Shown here piece after piece: positions 1-5,688 of a stretch of DNA of 6,665 nt. A program made the position numbers and the translations under genes. The first letter of the stretch is position 1. Every line of letters starts with the position of its first letter. The stretch spans positions 1 to 6,665 of the forward strand of contig CAYYBG010000058.1 of assembly GCA_964470195.1 (NCBI GenBank), in the 5' to 3' direction. The DNA comes from RFPI01 sp964470195 (GTDB lineage: Bacteria > Pseudomonadota > Gammaproteobacteria > Burkholderiales > Methylophilaceae). Under the pieces are notes generated by a model. It saw only the letters and a program-made list of their open reading frames with translations. It was not told the origin of the DNA and did no database searches.

Positions 1-88
1 CAGCATCAGCAGGAGCAGCTTCTTCTTTTTGACCACAAGCAGTTAAAGCAAGAGCTAGCAAAGCAGCTAACAAAGCGGAACGTGTCAT
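1..88 (-). CDS. Small secreted lipoprotein, N-terminal part only (runs off left edge)
   Basis: Reading the minus strand from the ATG at 88-86 gives 29 codons before the window ends. The product begins with T2-R3-S4 and continues as a hydrophobic stretch (residues 5-17, mostly A and L). It then reaches a lipobox, L15-T16-A17-C18, followed by G-Q-K-E-E and an Ala/Pro/Asp run. This is the layout of a signal peptidase II substrate: Cys18 would be lipidated and the mature protein anchored in a membrane. Gly19 after the Cys gives no inner-membrane retention signal of the Asp+2 type, so outer-membrane sorting is possible (inference). A good ribosome site (AAGGA, 101-97, spacer 8) supports the start. 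The charged, alanine-rich start resembles very short entericidin- or LptM-like lipoproteins, but the C-terminus is missing and no family can be named. The gene is preceded by its own control region (105-171). Confidence 0.75.
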   Translation of the reverse strand, partial: MTRSALLAALLALALTACGQKEEAAPADA

Positions 89-96
89 TTTTTAAT

Positions 97-101
97 TCCT
101 T
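97..101 (-). promoter_or_regulatory. Ribosome binding site of the lipoprotein gene
   Basis: AAGGA on the minus strand, 8 nt before the ATG at 88. The spacer is A/T only, so the site should be open in the mRNA. It is the main support for calling this truncated reading frame a gene. Confidence 0.65.
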
Positions 102-105
102 AACA

Positions 106-122
106 AAATTTAAATTTAAATT
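106..122. repeat. AAATTT tandem, nearly three copies
   Basis: AAATTTAAATTTAAATT is a self-complementary 6-bp tandem between the lipoprotein ribosome site and the upstream dyads. In the mRNA it would be an A/U-only leader segment. As DNA it is flexible or bent AT sequence. It could aid translation or bind a nucleoid protein; neither can be shown here. Confidence 0.6.
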
Positions 123-126
123 ATCT

Positions 127-151
127 TCGGTTACCCGGTTTTGGTAACCGA
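127..151. repeat. 25-bp perfect dyad TCGGTTACC-N7-GGTAACCGA
   Basis: The two 9-nt arms at 127-135 and 143-151 are exact reverse complements around a 7-nt spacer. No T-run follows on either strand, so an intrinsic terminator is unlikely. If transcription of the lipoprotein gene starts about 7 nt after the TATAAT at 165-160, the dyad sits at the very 5' end of the mRNA. There it could be a stabilising stem-loop. As DNA it could be an operator just downstream of the start point. It shares base 151 with the next dyad. Confidence 0.7.
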
Positions 152-171
152 GCTTGTTGATTATACAAGCT
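151..171. repeat. 21-bp perfect dyad AGCTTGT-N7-ACAAGCT overlapping a -10 box
   Basis: The arms at 151-157 and 165-171 are exact reverse complements with a 7-nt spacer. The -10 hexamer of the putative lipoprotein promoter (160-165) lies inside it, so a protein bound here would block RNA polymerase. Its centre (161) is 22 bp from the centre of the neighbouring dyad (139), about two helical turns. Repressor-operator function is inferred; the symmetry is directly visible. Confidence 0.65.
160..165 (-). promoter_or_regulatory. Putative -10 box (TATAAT) of the lipoprotein promoter
   Basis: The minus strand reads TATAAT, a perfect sigma-70 -10 match, about 72 nt before the ATG at 88. The predicted start point near 153 would give a leader of about 65 nt. 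The -35 region at the correct distance (near 183-188) is only an A/T run, so this is either an activated promoter or a chance hexamer in AT-rich DNA. The overlapping dyads make a real promoter more likely. Confidence 0.45.
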
Positions 172-179
172 TATTGCTG

Positions 180-204
180 AAAAAAATAGAGTCTCAACTG
201 ACTA
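180..204 (-). terminator. Weak intrinsic terminator candidate after roxA
   Basis: On the minus strand, about 18 nt past the roxA stop, AGTC (203-200) can pair with GACT (193-190) around a 6-nt loop, shortly followed by seven T residues (186-180). The stem is only 4 bp, or slightly longer with a bulge, which is poor for Rho-independent termination. The position and T7 tract fit; the stem strength does not. Confidence 0.25.
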
Positions 205-221
205 AAACAATTCCGATTAGC

Positions 222-1367
222 TTAATCTGCGAAGTCTATGCAGCCTGCTAAAAACATGCTGTGTAATTGTTGCCAAAAAGATGCTCGGCTTTGCGCTTGC
301 AAATGCGTTGCAGTAAGTTGTTGAAGGTTAGCCAATTGTTTTATATCGTCAATATCCTGTCGATCTAAATCAAGCTTATCACCATTCAAATAAACCACAT
401 CAGCCACATACAGCATTTGACTCATGCCTGATAGTCTGATGCCCTTTGCTTTTGCATGACGTTTAAATTGCGCTAGATTGATTGCTTCAGGTCTATCAAT
501 CACGACATGTGCTTTTGGTTCAGACAAATAACTGGCTAAAAATTCACCGACCAGTTGTGGGGTCATTTGCACCTGATGCAAAATATTTTGTACTTTGTCG
601 ATCATCTCATCACTAATCGCAGCTGGTTGTTCGGTACACTTAAGGTCTGGATCACGATAGCGTTCGTTACCCCAATCGCAATCTTGCAGGAAATTCAGCC
701 AAGCATAGATTAACTCTTGATGCGACGGCGCTCTGAAACCTATCGAGTAAGTCATACAATCGCCCACTGCAATTCCCCAATGCGCCAAATGAGGGGGCAA
801 ATACAGCATATCCCCTGGTTGTAATATCCATTCTTGTTGGGTATCAAAATTTTGCAAAATTTTTAGTGGTGCCCCGTCAATCAGACTTAAATCGTTTTGC
901 GCACTGATGCGCCAAAGTCGTTGCCCCATCCCCTGCAATAAAAACACATCGTAAGAATCAAAATGAGGCCCAACTCCACCACCATCTGGGGCATAACTGA
1001 CCATCACATCATCAAGTCTAGAGAAAGGTAAAAAGCTGAACTGTTGCATCAATTGTTGGGCTTCGGGCATATAGTGATTAACAGATTGCACCAACAAAGT
1101 CCAATCACGTTGCGGTAATTGAGCAAAACGCGACTCGGCAAAAGGTCCATGCTCTAAATGCCAGTGTTGTCCTTGTTGTATGACCAAGCGTGATTGCACC
1201 TCCTCCTCACAAGCCAATCCAGCCAACTCATCAGGGCTGAGTAAGTCAGTAAAATCTGGGATTGCTTGACGAACCAGTAAAGGCTTTTTATGCCAGTATT
1301 GCTGCAGAAATTGTTGCGCTGTTAAACCGCCTAACAGAGTCAAAGGTTGATTGTTTTTCTGAGTCAT
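222..1367 (-). CDS. roxA: Ribosomal protein uL16 3-hydroxylase, JmjC/cupin 2-oxoglutarate oxygenase (RoxA/YcfD)
   Basis: 381 aa, close to the 373 aa of E. coli YcfD (RoxA), which hydroxylates an arginine of ribosomal protein L16 using O2, 2-oxoglutarate and Fe(II). Similarity to E. coli is visible from the start: the SPDELAGLA block at 44-52, HGPF near 73, and the GGGVGPH segment at 129-135. The iron-binding facial triad is intact: His135 and Asp137 in GPHFDSYDVF, and His196 in PPHLAHWGIA. GFRAP (210-214) follows the core as in E. coli. The C-terminal third (about 250-381) matches the family's dimerisation and winged-helix-like part. The ATG at 1367 gives the expected N-terminus, but no Shine-Dalgarno sequence precedes it (ATCTCCC lies directly upstream). 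The gene is divergent from slyD across 108 bp. Function is assigned by family; the substrate is not provable from sequence. Confidence 0.93.
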   Translation of the reverse strand: MTQKNNQPLTLLGGLTAQQFLQQYWHKKPLLVRQAIPDFTDLLSPDELAGLACEEEVQSRLVIQQGQHWHLEHGPFAESRFAQLPQRDWTLLVQSVNHYMPEAQQLMQQFSFLPFSRLDDVMVSYAPDGGGVGPHFDSYDVFLLQGMGQRLWRISAQNDLSLIDGAPLKILQNFDTQQEWILQPGDMLYLPPHLAHWGIAVGDCMTYSIGFRAPSHQELIYAWLNFLQDCDWGNERYRDPDLKCTEQPAAISDEMIDKVQNILHQVQMTPQLVGEFLASYLSEPKAHVVIDRPEAINLAQFKRHAKAKGIRLSGMSQMLYVADVVYLNGDKLDLDRQDIDDIKQLANLQQLTATHLQAQSRASFWQQLHSMFLAGCIDFAD

Positions 1368-1399
1368 GGGAGATTTTGGGTATTAGATTGCATGGCGAT

Positions 1400-1408
1400 A
1401 TTATCGCA
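1400..1408 (-). promoter_or_regulatory. Putative extended -10 promoter of roxA
   Basis: The minus strand reads TGCGATAAT: a GATAAT -10 box (5 of 6 to TATAAT) with the upstream TG of extended -10 promoters. It lies about 33 nt before the roxA ATG. No good -35 is present at 17 bp (CATGAA); a TTTACA lies at 21 bp, too far for a normal spacer. Extended -10 promoters can work without a -35, so this is plausible only. Confidence 0.35.
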
Positions 1409-1475
1409 TGATGTTCGCTTGATTCATGTAAAATGACCATTCATTCTGGACACACATTTAGGAATCGAGATTAAT

Positions 1476-1955
1476 ATGCAAGTATCAATGAACACCGTGG
1501 TTAGCATGACTTACGAGTTACGTGACAGTGACGGAAATGTATTAGAAAAAAGCGATCAACCAGTGAGCTATCTGCATGGTGGTTATGACAATATTTTTCC
1601 TAGAGTGGAAGAAGAGATTCATGGTAAATCTGTCGGAGATACCGTAGAAATTAGTCTAGAACCAGCGGATGCCTTTGGTGATTACGATGAAGAATTAGTA
1701 CAAATCGAACCTTTGTCTGCATTCCCTACCGCAGATGTCAAAGTGGGTATGCAATTTGAAGGTGAAGATGAAACCGGTGATGTGGTGTTATATACGGTGA
1801 CCAATATTGAAGACGGCAAAGTCATCGTTGATGGCAATCACCCTTGGGCTGGTGAACGCGTGGTGTTTAAAGCCACCATTACTGCAGTTCGCGAGGCAGG
1901 TCAAGAAGAAGTCGCTCATGGACATGCGCATGGTGCCGGTGGTCATCACCACTAA
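1476..1955 (+). CDS. slyD: FKBP-type peptidyl-prolyl cis-trans isomerase and metal-binding chaperone SlyD
   Basis: 159 aa. SlyD isomerises prolyl bonds and binds unfolded chains in the cytoplasm; in E. coli it also supplies nickel for hydrogenase maturation. The FKBP fold is split as in that family: residues 1-73 (VSYLHGG at 30-36, PADAFGDYDEELV at 63-75), an insert-in-flap chaperone domain about 75-127, then NHPWAGERVVFKATITAVRE (121-140) completing the FKBP sheet. A short metal-binding tail follows, with His at 148, 150, 152 and 157-159. The tail lacks the Cys and most of the His residues found in the 196-aa E. coli protein, so metal capacity is probably lower. The first ATG is chosen over the ATG at 1488 because residues 1-10 align with the E. 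coli start. Ribosome signals are modest (AGGA at 1460-1463, GAG at 1467-1469). It stands alone on the plus strand. Confidence 0.95.
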   Translation: MQVSMNTVVSMTYELRDSDGNVLEKSDQPVSYLHGGYDNIFPRVEEEIHGKSVGDTVEISLEPADAFGDYDEELVQIEPLSAFPTADVKVGMQFEGEDETGDVVLYTVTNIEDGKVIVDGNHPWAGERVVFKATITAVREAGQEEVAHGHAHGAGGHHH

Positions 1956-1968
1956 TCTATCTCATTAG
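1952..1968. repeat. Small dyad CTAAT-N7-ATTAG at the slyD stop, between convergent genes
   Basis: A 5-bp stem overlaps the TAA of slyD in the 31-bp gap to the mutS stop. It has no GC-rich stem and no T-run, so it is not a convincing terminator for either gene. No other terminator is visible in this gap, so read-through between slyD and mutS is possible. Confidence 0.2.
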
Positions 1969-1986
1969 GCTTATAACCGCCGTACA

Positions 1987-4545
1987 TTAAAGTAATTTTT
2001 TCAACTGATACAACACATCTAATGCTTGTTTGGGGGTGAGGTTATCAGGCTCAATCCGCGATAACTGCTCCAGCGCCTCAGGCGCTGGGGCTTCAATTGG
2101 CGGGGTTTGCACAAATAAATCTGATTGACCGCCATCCAATATTTTCATCTGCTCCAACTGCGTCAATTTTCTTTTTGCCATGGCAATCACGGATTTAGGA
2201 ACGCCTGCCAGCGCTGCCACCTGCAAACCATAACTTTTACTCGCTGGGCCATCTTGTACACGATGCAAGAACACAATACCCTCATCATGTTCAGTCGCAT
2301 CTAAGTGCACATTGGCAATTTGTTTATAATCCTCGACCAAGGCTGTTAGCTCAAAATAATGCGTGGCAAACAAAGTATAACTTTGGTTTTTCTCAACCAA
2401 TTGACGCGCTACTGCCCATGCCAAGCTAAGCCCATCAAAAGTGGATGTGCCCCGCCCTATCTCATCCAGCAATACCAAGCTACACGGGCTAGCGTGATGC
2501 AAAATATTAGCAGTTTCCGTCATCTCCACCATAAAAGTAGAACGACCACCAGCCAAATCATCAGCCGCACCAATACGGGTAAAAATACGATCTATGCTTC
2601 CTAATTTGACTGCTTTAGCTGGGACAAAACAGCCACAATAAGCCATTAAAACGATGAGCGCAGTCTGGCGCATATAGGTCGACTTACCCCCCATATTCGG
2701 ACCTGTAATCAGCAACATTTTGCGGTATTGCGACAAACTGACATCATTCGCAATAAAAGGTTGGGCGATTTGCTCGACTACCGGATGTCGACCAGCCTCA
2801 ATCTCGATCAGCGCATCAGTGCAAAATTGTGGACGTATCAAATTTAACGCTGACGCACGTTCGGCAAAACAAGCAAGGACATCCAATTTTGCTAACACAT
2901 TAGCAATCACTTGTAGTTTAGGAACAAAAGGACATAAGTCTTGTAATAGTTGCTCGTACAACATTTTCTCGCGCGCTAAAGCGCGTTCGTTGGCAGAAAG
3001 TACCTTATCTTCAAATGCTTTTAACTCTGGGGTAATGAAGCGCTCAGCATTTTTTAGGGTTTGTTTCCGACGATACTCGGTTGGCGCTTGCTCTGCTTGA
3101 GCGCGACTAATTTCGATATAAAACCCGTGTACGCTGTTAAATTCAACGCGAAGATTGCTTAAGCCAGTACGCGCCCTTTCTTGAGCCTCATAATCCAATA
3201 GATACTGTCCACAATTTTGTTGCAGTCCTCGCAATTCATCCAACTCCGCGTCAAACCCTTGCGCAATCACACCACCATCACGAAGATGGCTGGCAGGTTC
3301 ATCAGCGATGGCATTGAGTAAATCCAGTATTTCTGTTGGGCAATCAAGCTGAGCTAAGCTTTCTTGCAATAATTGGCTTGCTTGACCCTGCAAGCTCTGG
3401 CTTAAATTAGGTAGGCTGGATAAGGTGTCACGTAGAGCGGATAAATCTCTGGGACGCGCACTAGCCAAGGCGATACGCGCAGCGATACGCTCTATATCAG
3501 ATAATGTACTTAAACACAGACGTATACTATCTGCTAGGCCAGATTGCATGGTCTGAACAGCTTCTTGACGTTGAAAAATTTCCACTTGGTCGACAATGGG
3601 GTGATGAAGCCAATACCTTAATAAGCGAGCTCCCATAGGTGAGCGAGTGGTATTAAGTAGAGAAAATAAGGTGGGCTCAGACTCACCACGTAGGGTTTGA
3701 TCAATCTCAAGATTGCGTCGAGTGGCAGCATCCAATTGCAAATATTGTCCAATTTGCTCAACTCGCAACGAATGAATATGCGGCAGACTCGAGCGCTGCG
3801 TCTGTTTGACATAATCTAACAGTGCGCCAGCCGCACAAATTGCTACTGACATATCAGCACATCCAAAAGCTTGCAAATCATAAGTACGGAATTGACTGGT
3901 CAACAACTGATGTGCAGTATCCGCGTCAAATTGCCAAGCTGCTAATCGTTTTAGACAAGCATGCGATTCGAGCAATGCAGGATGTTGCCAAGACTCAAGA
4001 AGCAAAATCTCCACCGGTTGAATACGTTGTAGCTCTTGGCTTAAAAGCCCTGGCGCAATCTCCTGCAAAACAAACTCACCCGAGGCAAGATTAATTCTTG
4101 CTAAACCCAATAAGCCCTGCTCCGCATACAAAGACAATAAAAAGTTGTTTTTGCTTTCATCCAACAAAGCACTATCAGTCAAAGTGCCAGGCGTAAGAAT
4201 TTTAGTCACCTCGCGTTGCACTGGACCTTTGCTTTTAGCGGGGTCGCCAATTTGCTCACAAATCGCCACCGCCTCACCCATTTTGGCCAGCTTGGCAAGA
4301 TAAGTTTCAACGGAATGAAAAGGCACCCCCGCCATCTTGATAGGCTCACCATTACTAGCCCCACGCTTAGTCAGGGTAATCCCTAGTAATCTTGAGGCTT
4401 TCTCAGCATCCTCAAAAAACAACTCATAAAAATCACCCATGCGATAAAACAGCAATGTATCCGGATACTGCGCCTTGATGCTCAAATATTGGCGCATCAT
4501 GGGCGTATGTTGGGCAAAAGAATCAGAGGAATGAGCTGTGTCCAC
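1987..4545 (-). CDS. mutS: DNA mismatch repair protein MutS, full length
   Basis: 852 aa, against 853 in E. coli. MutS recognises mispairs and small loops, then recruits MutL in an ATP-dependent way. The mismatch-reading Phe-X-Glu motif is F39-Y40-E41 in GDFYELFF, in domain I (about 1-118). Connector, lever/core and clamp regions follow, the clamp near 447-506. The ABC-type ATPase shows Walker A GPNMGGKST (615-623, K621), the signature segment around DLAGGRST (663-670), Walker B with D694-E695, and His729 in FATHYFE. After the helix-turn-helix dimer region (to about 800) comes a sliding-clamp motif, Q807-S-D-L-F811. The C-terminal tetramer helix (LTPKQALDVLYQLKKLL, 836-852) has Lys839 where E. 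coli has Arg840. The start is GTG; DSFAQHTPMM aligns with the E. coli N-terminus, so this start fits, though no Shine-Dalgarno sequence is seen and an ATG at codon 16 is the alternative. A promoter lies just upstream. Confidence 0.99.
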   Translation of the reverse strand: MDTAHSSDSFAQHTPMMRQYLSIKAQYPDTLLFYRMGDFYELFFEDAEKASRLLGITLTKRGASNGEPIKMAGVPFHSVETYLAKLAKMGEAVAICEQIGDPAKSKGPVQREVTKILTPGTLTDSALLDESKNNFLLSLYAEQGLLGLARINLASGEFVLQEIAPGLLSQELQRIQPVEILLLESWQHPALLESHACLKRLAAWQFDADTAHQLLTSQFRTYDLQAFGCADMSVAICAAGALLDYVKQTQRSSLPHIHSLRVEQIGQYLQLDAATRRNLEIDQTLRGESEPTLFSLLNTTRSPMGARLLRYWLHHPIVDQVEIFQRQEAVQTMQSGLADSIRLCLSTLSDIERIAARIALASARPRDLSALRDTLSSLPNLSQSLQGQASQLLQESLAQLDCPTEILDLLNAIADEPASHLRDGGVIAQGFDAELDELRGLQQNCGQYLLDYEAQERARTGLSNLRVEFNSVHGFYIEISRAQAEQAPTEYRRKQTLKNAERFITPELKAFEDKVLSANERALAREKMLYEQLLQDLCPFVPKLQVIANVLAKLDVLACFAERASALNLIRPQFCTDALIEIEAGRHPVVEQIAQPFIANDVSLSQYRKMLLITGPNMGGKSTYMRQTALIVLMAYCGCFVPAKAVKLGSIDRIFTRIGAADDLAGGRSTFMVEMTETANILHHASPCSLVLLDEIGRGTSTFDGLSLAWAVARQLVEKNQSYTLFATHYFELTALVEDYKQIANVHLDATEHDEGIVFLHRVQDGPASKSYGLQVAALAGVPKSVIAMAKRKLTQLEQMKILDGGQSDLFVQTPPIEAPAPEALEQLSRIEPDNLTPKQALDVLYQLKKLL

Positions 4546-4577
4546 GGGTCGAATTAAGGGTTAGAGATAAAGTCAGT

Positions 4578-4607
4578 ATTATGCTGGAAATGGAGTGGGT
4601 TTGTTAA
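4578..4607 (-). promoter_or_regulatory. Putative sigma-70 promoter of mutS
   Basis: On the minus strand, TTAACA (4607-4602, 5 of 6 to TTGACA) is followed after 18 bp by CATAAT (4583-4578, 5 of 6 to TATAAT). The expected start near 4571 leaves a leader of about 26 nt to the GTG at 4545. This is the best-spaced promoter pair I found in the window. It sits beside the inverted-repeat block, so the repeat does not separate it from mutS. Confidence 0.5.
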
Positions 4608-4626
4608 CTCAAAAGCTTGTTCATGT

Positions 4627-4641
4627 ATGGCATTCCGCCAT
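4627..4641. repeat. Small inverted repeat ATGGC-N5-GCCAT
   Basis: A perfect 5-bp dyad with a 5-nt loop at the mutS-proximal side of the repeat block. It is too weak to stand alone, but together with the other paired segments it suggests that the whole 4621-4760 block folds back on itself. Confidence 0.4.
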
Positions 4642-4757
4642 TCTTTCTCAACATCTTACCTCTTACCGCCTTCATTCTCGTCTCTCAGAAGCGTCATCTA
4701 ACTCTCACCCTGTCATTCTCGCCTACGCGAATGACGAGAACGACGGAGGTGAAAGAA
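4641..4757. repeat. Nested inverted-repeat block, REP/MITE-like dispersed repeat candidate
   Basis: Several segments pair across this block. TTCTTTC (4641-4647) pairs with GAAAGAA (4751-4757), and TTCTCGTC (4675-4682) pairs with GACGAGAA (4733-4740). A central hairpin joins GTCATTCTCG (4712-4721) to CGCGAATGAC (4726-4735) around a CCTA loop, with one mismatch. TCATTCTCG also occurs twice in direct orientation (4672-4680 and 4713-4721). The GTCATTC-type arm resembles intergenic repeats dispersed through many proteobacterial genomes, in which two such arms frame a short GC-rich centre. Whether it occurs elsewhere in this genome cannot be seen. No clear target duplication marks its ends. Confidence 0.55.
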
Positions 4758-4766
4758 GGGATCATC

Positions 4767-4871
4767 ATGAATAACATCGTAAACTTTTGCCATTCACAAA
4801 GTCCTATCCGCTCTGCAACTCCAGCTAATCCTATGCACCATGCAAGAATCCAATACTCGCATTCGGATTAA
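4767..4871 (+). CDS. Possible 34-aa small ORF of unknown function
   Basis: The ATG at 4767 follows AAGGG (4756-4760) with a spacer of 6 nt, a good ribosome site. It opens a frame of 34 codons ending in TAA at 4869-4871. The product starts MNNIVNFCHSQSP and is rich in His, Ser, Asn and Pro, with no membrane segment, signal or known motif. It lies on the strand opposite to mutS and the regulator, at the end of the repeat block. No promoter was found for it. In a spacer this size a 34-codon frame arises by chance often enough that the ribosome site is the only real support. Confidence 0.15.
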   Translation: MNNIVNFCHSQSPIRSATPANPMHHARIQYSHSD

Positions 4872-4885
4872 CTAGAGTTCAGCTA

Positions 4886-4913
4886 GGCTAAAAATCGCTA
4901 CACTGCTTTAGCC
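4886..4913. repeat. 7-bp dyad GGCTAAA/TTTAGCC spanning the regulator stop codon
   Basis: GGCTAAA (4886-4892) and TTTAGCC (4907-4913) are exact reverse complements around a 14-nt loop that contains the TAG of the regulator gene. On the minus strand the second arm has a short T-run just before it, not after it, so it is a poor intrinsic terminator. It may be a 3'-end stem that protects the mRNA. Confidence 0.3.
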
Positions 4914-5533
4914 GCGATCTTGGCAGATACAAAGCCACGCAATAGATCATAAGAAATAGGTTTTGCAATCAATACTACACCAGCAGGTAGTCCACCCAAC
5001 CCTTGAATCTTCTCGGCAGACATATTGGTGGCAACAATTAAATCAGTAGAATGAACCGATTCATGTCGTTTGATTGAGTGTACCAAGGCAAGCCCATCAC
5101 AAGGAGATTCATCCAAATCTAGCAGGACGATATCAGGAGCGACTTGAACCAATCGAATCAGCAGGTGAAAAACATCCTCGACAAAATGCATACGCACAGG
5201 CAATCCCCAAGTATTCACTATTTGCAAAAACTGAGTTCGGCTATCCGAGGATAAAATCACTTGCATGACAGAAACAAAGTTACGGCTATCATATTGAGAA
5301 AGATTGCAGTTCATACGCAGATATTTGTCGACAGAATCATACTTCACCCGCCTATGTCCTCCTGAGGTTTTCCAGGCCACTAACTCCCCCTGCTCTACCA
5401 TCTTTTGTACTGTCCCCAAAGATAGCCCCAACATATCTGCTGCTTCACGCGTGGTTAAAAATTCACGGGTACTGTCATACTTCATATTTTGGCAATGGTC
5501 AGTATCCATCGATTGCTTGGTCATTTGTTGCAT
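4898..5533 (-). CDS. Orphan regulator: excisionase/MerR-like helix-turn-helix fused to a receiver-like domain
   Basis: 211 aa. Residues 25-64 (FLTTREAADMLGLSLGTV, then QGELVAWKTSGGHRR) form a helix-turn-helix with a GGHRR wing, typical of the excisionase/BldC/MerR-type DNA-binding family. After a short linker, residues about 89-205 look like a CheY-type receiver. Asp139 in DIVLLDLD is the phosphoacceptor position, Gly147 falls at the usual +8, Thr169 is in IVATN, and Lys191-Pro192 is the conserved Lys pair. The acidic pocket is reduced: where most receivers have two acids, this has Ser96-Asp97, and the Pro after the phospho-Asp is shifted by one. Phosphorylation may therefore be weak or absent. 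No histidine kinase is adjacent. The ATG at 5533 is fixed by a strong ribosome site. It is probably a cytoplasmic transcription regulator; its targets are unknown, and the repeat-rich spacer upstream could be one (inference). Confidence 0.85.
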   Translation of the reverse strand: MQQMTKQSMDTDHCQNMKYDSTREFLTTREAADMLGLSLGTVQKMVEQGELVAWKTSGGHRRVKYDSVDKYLRMNCNLSQYDSRNFVSVMQVILSSDSRTQFLQIVNTWGLPVRMHFVEDVFHLLIRLVQVAPDIVLLDLDESPCDGLALVHSIKRHESVHSTDLIVATNMSAEKIQGLGGLPAGVVLIAKPISYDLLRGFVSAKIAAKAV

Positions 5534-5540
5534 GAAGTTT

Positions 5541-5545
5541 CTCCC
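5541..5545 (-). promoter_or_regulatory. Strong ribosome binding site of the regulator gene
   Basis: GGGAG on the minus strand with a 7-nt spacer to the ATG at 5533. It decides the start over the in-frame ATGs at codons 4, 9 and 17. Confidence 0.7.
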
Positions 5546-5688
5546 ATAAAAATTGATATTTATTGTTCTTGTAATATACCGTTAAAAAATATACAGATGT
5601 TTATTTTTATTCTTATAAATCAATAAGTAAGAAAAAATAAATATAATTATTTAAAAATCCCATTTAATTATTTTTACAGAATAATATT

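Larger units (their letters stand above)
4546..4897. other. 352-bp spacer between the regulator and mutS: promoter, repeat block, possible tiny ORF
   Basis: No established gene lies here. From right to left, toward mutS, it holds the end dyad of the regulator gene and a plus-strand frame of 34 codons with a good ribosome site (4767-4871). Next come a nested inverted-repeat block (about 4621-4760) and the mutS promoter. A longer open plus-strand frame of 84 codons (4617-4871) runs through the repeat block, but its N-terminal half is low-complexity repeat translation and looks unlike a protein. The spacer is most simply read as a non-coding region hosting a degenerate dispersed repeat. Confidence 0.6.

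Noticed and set aside
127..171. The two dyads as a roxA terminator or a riboswitch
   Set aside because: Neither dyad is followed by a T-run on the minus strand, and there is no recognisable conserved aptamer core. Operator or 5' stem-loop fits the TATAAT position better.
1956..1986. Bidirectional terminator between slyD and mutS
   Set aside because: The only stems are 3-5 bp, with no GC-rich core and no T-run on either strand.
2359..4094. Open frames at 2359-2604, 2720-3100, 3618-3812 and 3822-4094
   Set aside because: All lie inside mutS in other frames. Their products lack motifs, and mutS is intact and conserved throughout.
4617..4871. 84-codon plus-strand frame through the repeat block
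   Set aside because: Its first half is translated repeat sequence with biased composition and no ribosome site at its start. Only the internal 34-codon part has any support.
4898..5533. Regulator as a phage or integrative-element excisionase
   Set aside because: The HTH is excisionase-like, but the protein carries a receiver-like domain, and no integrase, attachment-site repeat or phage gene is nearby.
5074..5549. Plus-strand frames at 5074-5268 and 5304-5549
   Set aside because: They are antisense to the helix-turn-helix/receiver gene, which has a strong ribosome site and recognisable domains.
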